NCBI GenBank assembly: GCA_033977485.1
Contig: CM066982.1
Span: 35,194,218-35,258,217 of the forward strand
Source: Hydrangea macrophylla
Lineage: Eukaryota > Streptophyta > Magnoliopsida > Cornales > Hydrangeaceae
Direction: 5' to 3'
DNA: 64,000 nt
Positions 55,871 through 64,000 of this stretch are shown one piece after another. Made by a program: the position numbers and the translations under genes. The number at the start of each line of letters is the position of its first letter. The stretch's first letter is position 1. The notes below the pieces were generated by a model. That model did not search any database and was not told the origin of the DNA. It was given only the letters and a program-made list of their open reading frames with translations.

Positions 55871-56091
55871 GTTATTCTGAAAAGGCCTGCTCGAGCCCCC
55901 GAGAGCTATTTATTTATTTTTTTTTGTAACTATCCTCTGGGGATAATTTGGATCTACAGGGGATAAAACCTTGTAAACCTTGACTGAAATGGGCCACTAG
56001 GGCTGATCGGGGCCAAAAATGGGCTAAAAAAGGCCAAAATAGTCCAAAACGGGCTGAAATGGAGCAAAATAGAGCCAAGCGAGGCCCGCGG

Positions 56092-56140
56092 GGAGCAGTG
56101 CCATGGCGGCAGTTGGCTAGTACCATGGTGGCACTGGGTG
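56092..56140 (+). promoter_or_regulatory. GC-rich motif in the leader of the element B PMD gene
   Basis: Reads GGAGCAGTGCCATGGCGGCA, then GTTGGCTAGTACCATGGTGG and CACTGGG. It matches the sense strand of the LTR A and B motifs unit by unit (GGAGCAGTGCC..GGCGGCA and a second unit ..TACC..GG.GGCAC). It lies about 220 bp before the PMD start codon and just before a TATA-like GTATATC (56157-56163). Confidence 0.65.
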
Positions 56141-56357
56141 GCCAGACTCTGTGTGTGTATATCTTGAGTTTTTGAGCTCCAAATGCTCATTTCTTACCAT
56201 TTTGGGGTGTTTTTGGAGCCAAAATCCATCAAAACGCAACTTGTGCATGCTCAGGTGAGTAATCTTTCCACATGATTGGAATTTTGATTGGTATTTTAGT
56301 TTCCTCTAATTTTCAAGAAGAAAGTTTGGTTTTCACTTTCATTTTCTTTGTAGATCC

Positions 56358-58590
56358 ATGGCTTGAAGCTCGAAGAGGCTCTCCAAGAAGGCCAAGGAAC
56401 GGGTAAAAGCCGAGAGTCAACCCCCCGGAGTTAATTTTACGTGACCCCTCATCGTCATCTTTCGGTCGTGGCTTTAGTGAGTCAGGTATGTGAAACTTTC
56501 GATGGTTATGTGCATTGTGCTAGTTTAGTAAACTGTAGTGTGCGCCTAGAGGTCGTTGGGATGTCCATTTGGTGCTCTTTTGTTGATTTTGTGAAGTTAG
56601 ACTTTGGGTCATAAATAGTGATTTTGTGTTTGTTTTTGTCATTTTTGATGTGTGTAGGTGCCAGAGGTGGTCTTAAAGGGCCATGGTAGTCTAGCCCATG
56701 CTTTTCTGTGGTACATCCAACTTTTACCTGCTGTTAAAAAAATGGTAGACGATGCCAGGTTTGGCGCCTTTGTCCGCCTAGTTTCAAAGAGCACTAATGA
56801 CTTGACCCACTTTTATGCTCTTGCGGAGAGATGGTGGGATATGACAAATACTTTTCACCTGCCGTTCAGTGAAATGACGATGACGCCCTTCAATTTTTCC
56901 ATAATCATCGGCTTGAGAGTTGGCGAGAAGCGCCTGATCCTGAATTATTTCTACGAGATTGATCCTGAGGCCGTTGATGCTGATTAGGGAAATTCCTCCG
57001 AGCCTGGAGGGGCCTCGGTTCCCTTGCAGCTAGCTTTATCAGTCTTATGGTAGGGAGGACATACTCTGACCGACCAGCAGCTCCTACGGGTCTTTCTCTA
57101 TATGTTCTCGGCTATTCAATTTTTGCTACACGGAATGACTGGGTGAGCTTGCGGCTCCTTTCTTGCTTGGCAACCATTGATGAGATTCCTTCTTACGATT
57201 GGGGCGGTGCTACCCTGGCCCACCTTTACAAGCATGTGGCGAGGTTTCCCGTGGCAGCTATAAATCTACTGGAGGATTCTGGCGAGCTTGGGAGGTATGA
57301 CTCGTGACTTTTCCTTTTCTTTTGGTCCTTTCTTATTTTTGTTTTCTGACTTTCACTTTTCTGTGTAGTTCTAGAGCTTTGAGTACCTGAAAATGTTGGC
57401 TCCTACCCCTACCGATGAGTCGGGTGAAGATGAGGATGGCATGGCTCCTGTGCAGTTGTTCCCTCAAGGCTTGAGATGGAGAAGGGAAGTTGTTGGGGTC
57501 AAGAGTGGGGCCTACTAGATTATCCTTCTGAGAAATTTCTTATTCGAGTTGGCGATCGCTAGCGTTGATTGGACACCCTGGGAGCATGTTTCCTATGTTG
57601 CCCCAGAGGAGATACAGGCGGTGAGACCTCTTGCTTCTTGTCGACTTCTGATGGAGAGTACCGAGCATAGGCAGTGGTACCTTGGTGAGCAGGTATCTCG
57701 GCAGGTGGTTGGTAGCCCGAGGTATCGCGTTCCTCATGCCCCTCCTGTGATGGATGTTGATGACCTCTCTGGTGCTGCTTTGCTGGCAGATTTGGTTATT
57801 ATTGATGCTTGGGATCATTTTCGTTCTGAGACAGGATATGAGACTTACCGTGGCCGCTTTCTGATGCCAAACTTTCCACTCCTGGATGTGAGTTTCTTTT
57901 ACGTTTTTGTCTCTATTCATCACTTATGTTTTTGGACTTATCTTCTCCTAACTTGTCTTATACCTACAGCTTCACGAAATGTATAGGAGACAGGCTCTCC
58001 TAGCTTCTGATCCTATCCCTCCTTGGGATTGTACTATTAACGTTTTGGGTGTCGATGGCTCTCCGCAGGTCATGGAGGTGTCGCGAGTCACGTGCGGTTA
58101 TCCCACCCAACCAGCAGGCATCCTCAACGTCCCTTGGAGTTATGTTGAGGAGGGTCACGCCTTGGCAGCTAGCTTACGGTCTTTGGTCCTTACGCAAGAC
58201 CATCAGGTATGTCTCTAATTTTGCGCTCCTTAAGGTTATAAGGTTCTAACCCTATATTTTACCCTTGGCAAATGGACGGTATACGGCAGTTTGCCACCAA
58301 TCAAATGGCGTCCTTGGTAAATTTCTGACTCGAATTTATTTTTGTACTTTTGTTACTTCTTGGCTAATTTTTTTTTTAATTTGTGTGTGCAGTGTCGTGG
58401 TGGTGGTGCTGGCTCGTCGAGAACCAGGCCAAGGTGCAAGGGTGGCAAGAGGATGCCATCGCTAATGTACACTCTGGGTGGTCCGACAGAGGATGAAGAA
58501 GAGGAGGACTGGGGCCTCCTGAGCGGGGATTTTTGTTTTATCTCCATTTTATGTCTTCAATTGGGTTATATCAGCATATTCTGTGTGTAG
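56358..58590 (+). pseudogene. Decayed PMD gene of element B
   Basis: Probable exons are 56358-56485, 56658-57294, 57369-57897, 57970-58206, about 58273-58316 and 58393-58590, with a likely intron in the 5' leader (56255-56353, GTGAGT...TTTGTAG). Exon 2 has the PMD signature ALAERWWDMTNTFHLPFSEM; exon 3 has FEYLKMLAP and LRWRREVVG. Exon number and borders mirror the intact gene at 29857-31984. Disabling changes include TGA in codon 3 (56364-56366, probably from CGA), TAG at 56985-56987, a frameshift in exon 2, TAG at 57516-57518, and a one-base loss in exon 5. The last exon is basic then acidic (TEDEEEEDW). Confidence 0.8.
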
Positions 58591-58850
58591 GATGATGTGT
58601 CACCTTTGACAGAGTATTATGATGTTTTGCCTTTTAAGCCAAATAGTTTTTGATTTGAAGGTGTAGTTATGTGCTTGTTTTGGTTGGTGGCCGTGTGACG
58701 ATATATGTGCATTGTGATTCTATGATTGTTGATGTTACTGCGATGAGCAGCTTTATGATAGTGAGTGTGTTTTCCTTGTAGGTGGGATAGTCCGTGAAAC
58801 GGGGAGGTGTTGCCTAAATTTCAAATTTTGCTAAAGTCGTGACAGAAAAT
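58591..58850. other. Gap between PMD and DUF7745-like pseudogenes
   Basis: T-rich intergenic sequence with no recognised site; it may hold the promoter of the second gene, with CCTTGTAG (58774-58781) as a possible splice acceptor. Confidence 0.45.
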
Positions 58851-59740
58851 ATGGCATTGTATGATCCCGCTCAACTCACGGCTTGGATGAACATCATGGT
58901 TCGTGTGGACAGATCAACCTTTTTAGCTATGGCTTGACCGAGCTGTTCTCTCTTTGCCAGATGGCTTTGAATGCTGAGTTCATGAGTGCTGTCATTGCCC
59001 AATGGGACCCGGTAAATCATGCTTTCAATTTGAACGGTCTGGAGATGTGCCCCCTGTTTGAGGAATTCTGTGCTATCCTTGGTATCGATCTGGATTCAGA
59101 CTTGATCCTTCCTTCTGCTGATACCCCCAGTCCTACGCGAGGCCTGGCTGAATACATGAACTGTTCCACCACTATCTCCCACCGACTAATTCATGGTGAG
59201 GTTCTTGGCATTACTTCCATCATTGCCCGGTATGCTAGTCCTGGGAATCCCAGCGTATATGATGCCGCCTATGGGGCCACTCTGATATTATGCATGACTT
59301 CGCACTTCCTATTCTTGAGTACTTCCATTGATTTGGTACATGTGTGCCTCGGGTTGAAATTGAGTAAGAACCCCATGGCCATGGTTCTAGCCGAAACTCT
59401 GAATGGTTTGGATCGTGCTTTTAATCATGGAACCCTCCTTCCTTCTGGGGCACCTTTGGTGTTACAGGCTTGGCTCTATGAGCGCCTTCAGTTATGGACT
59501 AGTAGTGTGCCGTCGGTTTACTTTTGCAGGGCCGTGATTTATTTCTACTATACTTTTGCCGACTAGGTTGGCATGATGGGTACTTTATCTGAGGCCGACA
59601 TTTACTGGATTGTGGGGTGTTGGGGTCACCATGCTGTGACCACCAACCTCGAGGATTACCAGAGAGTGTGGTTGATGGGTCTGAGAGAGACTTCTTTCTA
59701 TCATCTTCATCGATTGGCCAGACAGTATGGGCGAGTTTAG
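58851..59740 (+). pseudogene. DUF7745-like captured gene of element B, broken
   Basis: Starts ATG 58851 (MALYDPAQLTAWMNIMV). A one-base loss in the T-run at 58920-58924 shifts the frame; it then reads SYGLTELFSLCQMALNAEF, VIAQWDPVNHAFNLNGLEMC, PLFEEFCAILGI, ATLILCMTSHFLFLS and LVLQAWLYERLQLW. The WDP-x5-F-x5-E-x4-EEF pattern is that of a plant-specific family (DUF7745) often found beside transposon sequences; function unknown. A TAG at 59564-59566 interrupts the frame, which otherwise continues through EADIYWIVGCWGHHAVTTN to a TAG at 59738-59740. The identification is from memory of the motif and is moderately certain. Confidence 0.6.
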
Positions 59741-60105
59741 GAGGTCTCTCGGGGATTTAGTGAAAGGGTCATTGCCTCTAGAGTCAGAGCTGCCACTATT
59801 GCTGCTTTCATCAGTGGATGGGCATGCCGAGTAAAAGTCTACTTCTAAAAACCTTTGAAGAAATAAAAGACACAAAATAAAACTAGACTTGACTGATTCT
59901 GCTTCTTTCCTCCAAGTGTCTTTGATATTTGTGATTGCTTTATGAAAAAACTTTTGTGCTTTCATTTATCCCTACCTATGTAATATTCTAAGTTTGTTTA
60001 TCGGCGAACCTTGGTTACTTGGAGAACCTTATTTTATGCATTTGGCTTTTTGCAAAACATTTGTAGTATGATTTTGATCAGATGTTTGCTTTTGGTACTT
60101 GTTTG
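59741..60105. other. Region downstream of the DUF7745-like gene
   Basis: AT-rich sequence, the probable 3' end of the antisense transcript. No gene is seen; a minus-strand open frame at 59585-59965 is a shadow of the pseudogene. Confidence 0.5.
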
Positions 60106-60109
60106 GGCA

Positions 60110-60270
60110 TGCTAGGATGATTAGAGGCAAGCGAGGCAGGTGGCCAAAGTTTGCCCCTAGTTTGGAATATGTATGGTTGTGAGGAAAATGAGGTAGATGA
60201 CCGACGTTTGCCCCTATTTTAGAAGAGGTTTAGGCAAACGAGGCAGGTGCCCGAAATTTGCCCCTGGTGA
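60110..60270. repeat. PPT-like inverted repeats of element B
   Basis: Three copies, for example GGCAAGCGAGGCAGGTGGCC followed by AAAGTTTGCCCCTAG. On the minus strand each has the PPT core TAGGGGCAAA. They lie between the antisense genes and integrase, exactly as in the young element. Confidence 0.7.
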
Positions 60271-60757
60271 GAAGGGTGATTTCGGGGTTATGGTAAGGAC
60301 CGCGACTTTATTTCTCTCATGCGCTCATAATTTTTCCTAGGCACCAGTTAGGTGACCTAGCAAGCTCTTTTTTCTCTTTTGTTATTGTTCACTTTGGATT
60401 TAACTCTAATTTTTGCCTAGGCATCCTTTCGGATTTTTGACCTAGCAAGTCATCCTTCTTTTCTCTTCTGAAAGTCTGCCTATGTACCCCAGAGCAGGGA
60501 TCAGGTCCAACATAGTTTGGGCCAAGGTAGAAAAGAAGTGGTTTGTTTTCTGGTAAATGGGACAACCGAACTGATGCAGTTGCCTACGTATCCCCGAGTG
60601 GGAATTAGGTCGTGCATAGTTCAGGGCGAGGCTTAAGAGGAATTAGGCTATATTTGTGAGTGTAGCGACCGAACCGATGTGGTTACCTACGTATCCACGA
60701 GTGGAAATCAGGTCGAGTCTAGTTCAGGGCGAGGCTTAAAAGGAACTAGTAAAAAGT

Positions 60758-61792
60758 TCAAGCATAGTACTTTTTGAGGCGATCCATGTTGATTGGTTCT
60801 TTGAATTCGGCACCGTCGAGGTTCATGAGATAGGTTGCTCCTCCGGAGAGGATAGTTTTGACGATGTAAGGGCCTACCAATTTAGGTTTGAACTTCCCGC
60901 GTGGGTCAAAGATCGGAGCTCGTAGTTCCTTCAGGACAAGGTTACCCTTGGCAATTTTTCTCGGACAAACTTTCTTGTTAAAAGCACGGGCTATCCTCCT
61001 CTGATAGATCCGGGCGTGATCGAACGCCGCTAGGCTCTTTTCATCTATGAGAGCCAATTCATCGTACCTTTCCCTTAACCAATCATATTCTGAAATTTCA
61101 CATTCCGCCATCACACGCAGGGAGGGTAGTTCTATCTCGACTGGAAGTACTGCTTCCATGCCATATACCAAAGAATCGGGAGTCGCTCCCGTAGATGTCC
61201 TTATCGATGTTTTGTATCCCCAAAGCATAAATGGTATTTTCTCGTGCCAGTCTTTGTAAGTATCGGCCGACTTTTGTAGTATGGCCTTGACATTCTTGTT
61301 TGCAGCTTTGACTGCCCCATTCGTTTGCAGCCTATATGGTAACGACTTATGATAAGTGATTTTGTATTCCTCAAACATATCCCTGACCTCTGCTTTGTAA
61401 TGACTTCCGTTCTCCGAAATAATCTCATGGGGGACTCCATAGCTGCAGATGAGGTTGCTTTTGATGAACTTGGCCACTTCCTTGGCCCCCAACTTGGTGT
61501 ATGACACAGCTTCTACCCACTTCATGAAGTAGTCGATGGCCACTAAAATGTATCGGTTCCCATTTGAGGCCTTTGGAACAATTTCGCCAATGATATTGAT
61601 TCCCTAAGTCAAGAATGGCCACGGGGAGGTCATACTATAGAGCAGAGATGGTGATACATGCATCATGTTTGCATGGATCTAGCACTTGTGGCACCTTTTC
61701 ACGTATTCGCAACAATCTTTTTCCAACGTTGTCCAATAGTACCCTAGTCTTATGATCTTTTTGGCCAGCATGTGACCGTTCATGTGTGGAAC
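60758..61792 (-). pseudogene. Integrase remnant of element B with lost catalytic residues
   Basis: The C-terminal integrase half reads well from 61543 to 60758, ending NMDRLKKYYA like the intact pol. Upstream it continues to 61792 (VPHMNGHMLAKKII) through two stops (TAG in HKC*IHA and in FLT*GINIIG). The three catalytic acids seen in the intact element (GIDVIG, ISDHGSHF, AVEAANK) read GINIIG, ISENGSHY and AVKAANK here. The zinc-binding CHKC remains. The rest of pol is absent, cut by the LTR at 61793. It cannot be an active integrase. Confidence 0.9.
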
Positions 61793-63105
61793 TGTCACAC
61801 CCCGAAGTACCAAAAATAGGGAAAAATAAATTTTCTTTATGGGTTCGTAGACACGTGACTGGTTGTGAGTGTCACCTGATTATCCAAACATGCTTATAAC
61901 AATAATGTGATATGGGAAAGTGACTAAGTTCAGCGGAAGCAGAAATTTAAAACATCCAAGTCTTACATCAGTGTTATATTACAGGCCGAAAAGATATCCA
62001 AAAGTTACATATTACAAGACCAACTAAACTATTACATCACTAATATAATAATAATAGAACTATAACAAAAGAAAAGCTCCAAAGTCTTCAGCTGGCAAAA
62101 CCGTAGCCTTCCTCGTAGTAATCTTCACCAGCATAGTGTTCAGTAGTAAAGTCAGCATCTTGATAGCAGTCGGCCCCGTCTGGACCTATAAAGGTTGGAC
62201 GTGGAAGGTCCAGCGGTATGAAAAGCCGTTAGCGGTTAAGCTAAGTGAGGGTCCCCTTAAGGTAACCACCACTTAAGGTAAGTTATTCTTCATCTCTTCT
62301 TATTTCTCGAAACCATATCTCGTTCATCATTTCTTGTTCTCGATACTATGTCTTGTTCGTCTTTTCTTATTCTCAAAACCATGTCTTATTTAAACCCAAT
62401 CATTCCCTTTGAAACTTAACCCAGAACTGAACTGACCAATGATATTGACTGAAAGAAGACTTAACTCCAAACGCACTTACTAGTCAAGAAAGAACAACAC
62501 TCAACAAAGAATAGTTAACTGTCGCCCAACTGGCACTCAAACTATCGTCCAAATGGCATAAGTGTGCGGGAAATTGACTGTCGATCCTCAGGTCGCCCAC
62601 ACGTTACCGAACACGTCATGCCGATCCTCACACCAAGGGTACGGGAAATTAATAATCACTTGGACGAACACGTCATGCCAATCCTAAGGTCACCCGTACA
62701 TAACCGAACACGTCATGTCAATCCTCAGTCCAAGGGTGCGGAAAACTAATCAACTACTTGATCGAGCACGTCATGACGATCCTTAGGTCATCGCACTTGG
62801 CCGAACACATCATGCCAATACTCAGATCAAGGAACAAAACATAACTCACCAATCGACTCCATTGAATAATCGAGAGACCAACTTTGCAATAATTATCCAA
62901 ACACGACACGAAAGTTCACGAATTAACTTTGACCGGTAGTCACATGACTAGAAACGAAACCCAACGTCCCTTATTCACAGTAAATCTATTATTGAAGGTT
63001 TTATCGTTATTTTTCACGTTCGTAGTTTAGTTCATTTATATCATCCATTTATAACCATCAGTATTTCGCTTTACGTTCGACATTTCATTTTCCTCTCAAT
63101 ATACT
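61793..63105. mobile_element. LTR-like insertion beginning TGTCACACCCCG
   Basis: Begins abruptly inside the integrase remnant with TGTCACACCCCG. Many plant Ty3/gypsy LTRs end GGGGTGTGACA, so this is probably a minus-strand LTR (family knowledge). The right border is unclear; it seems to be cut by the next LTR near 63106. No protein is recognised. Confidence 0.55.
62560..62830. repeat. Minisatellite with CGAACACGTCATGCCGATCC
   Basis: Five copies of CGAACACGTCATGCC(G/A)ATCCT starting near 62609, 62664, 62704, 62764 and 62802, alternating in spacing (about 55/40) as a two-part higher-order unit; flanks contain GGTCGCCC and CAAGGGTGCGG. Confidence 0.8.
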
Positions 63106-63773
63106 TGATACACCCAAAATTGGCTTTATCCTATGACCGAGCGGTTCAAATCAGCAGCCAGTCCATGTCCCAGTCAAATCATGCATAACTCCTCGGACAA
63201 GCATCAGTCTGAGCAGTCTAGTCTACCCGAAACTCATCATCCCGAGCAGTTCATCCACGAACCAGCCAACAGGTCGGGAAAATTACACGGGCACATCCTA
63301 CCGCGGGAACAGCTCATCCGGGCCCACAGACATGATCCCGAGCATTACGGGCAGTTTCCTACTCGAGCTAGAAGACTAATGGAAAGTGCAAACTATTTCC
63401 TAATCCAATAAGGAAATCCCCACAATTAATGCCAATCTATATCAATTGGACTATGTTTCCTTATCCATGTAGGAGTAGATCTCTTGCATCTATAAAAGAG
63501 ACCTCTCACCCCCATTGAAGGGGCCGACTTTTCAGTCTACACAGCACCTCTATAGCATTCATCTACATGCACGGCCAGCCTACGGTAGTTCCAGACTTGT
63601 TGGTTCACCACAGGCCCCCGGCTCTTTTACAGTATAGTGAACGTGCTCAGACACACACGTGGGCGTAGGTACCTTCATTAATAGGGCCGAACCACAAGCA
63701 AAGAATCAGTCTCTCACTTTCTCTCTCCTTAAACTGCTCTACTTTTTACTCTTACCAATTTTTGACATCATCA
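63106..63773 (+). repeat. LTR of a plus-strand element
   Basis: The right end ATCATCA at 63773 is followed by a PBS. TATAAAAG at 63491-63498 is a good TATA box, about 280 bp before the LTR end. The start TGATACACCC at 63106 is a guess based on the TG dinucleotide. The rest of the element lies beyond the window. Confidence 0.6.
63491..63498 (+). promoter_or_regulatory. TATA box of the right-hand LTR
   Basis: TATAAAAG in the context CATCTATAAAAGAGACCTCT, with a pyrimidine-rich start region after it. Confidence 0.65.
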
Positions 63774-63776
63774 GTT

Positions 63777-63794
63777 TGGCACCGTCTATGGGAA
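63777..63794 (+). other. Primer binding site of the right-hand element
   Basis: TGGCACCGTCTATGGGAA, three bases after the LTR end. It resembles the TGGCGCCGTCTGTGGGAA site common in plant Ty3/gypsy elements, with two apparent transitions. Confidence 0.7.
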
Positions 63795-63837
63795 ACGACA
63801 AGTCTTTTCATCAACAAATCTCTTGATTGATCGTCAT

Positions 63838-64000
63838 GCACCGAAGAAGGGTAAGAAGGCTGATCAGTAGTCCGACCGGGATGTTCCTCCGGCCCCGGCA
63901 CCGGCTGCGGCAGTCATGACATCTGAGCAGATTATCGTGACCCTCACACAACTCTTGGAGGGCCAGCGTCAAATCCAGCAATAGATCAAAGCCCTGCTAG
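63838..64000 (+). pseudogene. Start of a gag-like frame, with stops
   Basis: The frame from 63838 reads APKKGKKADQ, stop, SDRDVPPAPAPAAAVMTSEQ, then IIVTLTQLLEGQRQIQQ, stop, IKALL. The lysine-rich start, Pro/Ala linker and Gln-rich helix fit the N-terminus of a gypsy Gag. TAG stops at 63868-63870 and 63982-63984, and no ATG in frame at the beginning, show it is broken. Confidence 0.5.

Larger units (their letters stand above)
54437..61792 (-). mobile_element. Internal region of Tat-like element B, truncated in integrase
   Basis: Order from the left: PPT, TGCCTACGTATCCC motif (54598), satellite remnants, antisense PMD pseudogene, antisense DUF7745-like pseudogene, PPT-like inverted repeats, three TACGTATCC motifs, then the minus-strand integrase C-terminal half. 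The integrase reading is cut at 61792/61793 by another LTR. Same architecture as the young element, but much older and with one more antisense gene. Confidence 0.85.

Overview
This is plant nuclear DNA, most likely from a eudicot, and it is almost entirely a nest of LTR retrotransposons. The evidence is plant-type Ty3/gypsy (Athila-like and Tat/Ogre-like) and Ty1/copia polyproteins, tRNA-primed PBS and PPT sites, plant GT-AG introns, and two families of plant-specific captured genes (plant mobile domain, PMD, and a DUF7745-like gene). I found no convincing host housekeeping gene, tRNA or rRNA gene.

Layout. (1) 1-6179: a minus-strand Athila-like element with gag and protease only; reverse transcriptase and integrase appear to be deleted. 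(2) 6615-7385: a plus-strand scrap of a Tat element (LTR end, PBS, leader). (3) 8770-15494: a decayed minus-strand Ty1/copia element with both LTRs and a gag replaced by a CA-rich repetitive block. (4) 15495-19262: AT-rich DNA with no gene, holding microsatellites and one miRNA-like foldback. (5) 19263-22060: the 3' part of a SIRE/Maximus-type copia element (RT-RNase H and an envelope-like gene), broken. (6) 22148-54436: an old Tat-like element 'A' (LTR, satellite-bearing 3' region) that abuts the LTR of a second related element 'B'. (7) 25243-42681: a very young and structurally complete 17.4-kb Tat/Ogre element inserted in the LTR of A, flanked by the duplicated target CCAAG; its two 1928-bp LTRs differ at one base that I could find. 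(8) 45963-48445: a solo LTR of the Athila-like family inside a 63-bp satellite of A, flanked by GTACT and carrying an internal 997-bp tandem duplication. (9) 51180-61792: element B, with LTR, decayed antisense PMD gene, decayed DUF7745-like gene and an integrase remnant that has lost its catalytic residues. (10) 61793-64000: two further LTR sequences and the start of a broken gag.

How the parts work together. In the young Tat element, gag, protease and RT/RNase H/integrase run on the minus strand in three successive frames. On the plus strand, facing the pol gene, lies an uninterrupted six-exon PMD gene (581 residues, all introns phase 0 with GT-AG borders). Because its introns are antisense to the genomic RNA they cannot be spliced from it, so the gene can survive retrotransposition with introns intact. 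The older element B has the same convergent layout, with a DUF7745-like gene added. Between the convergent genes sit conserved small inverted repeats that contain a copy of the polypurine tract.

The observation I rate highest is that a GC-rich inverted motif in the LTR is repeated in the leader of the antisense PMD gene. It has the same orientation relative to each transcription unit, and it occurs in both Tat families although the motif itself differs between them. This suggests co-regulation, or recognition by a common factor, of the retrotransposon promoter and its captured gene. All functional statements rest on reading the sequence and on general family knowledge; no database search was run.
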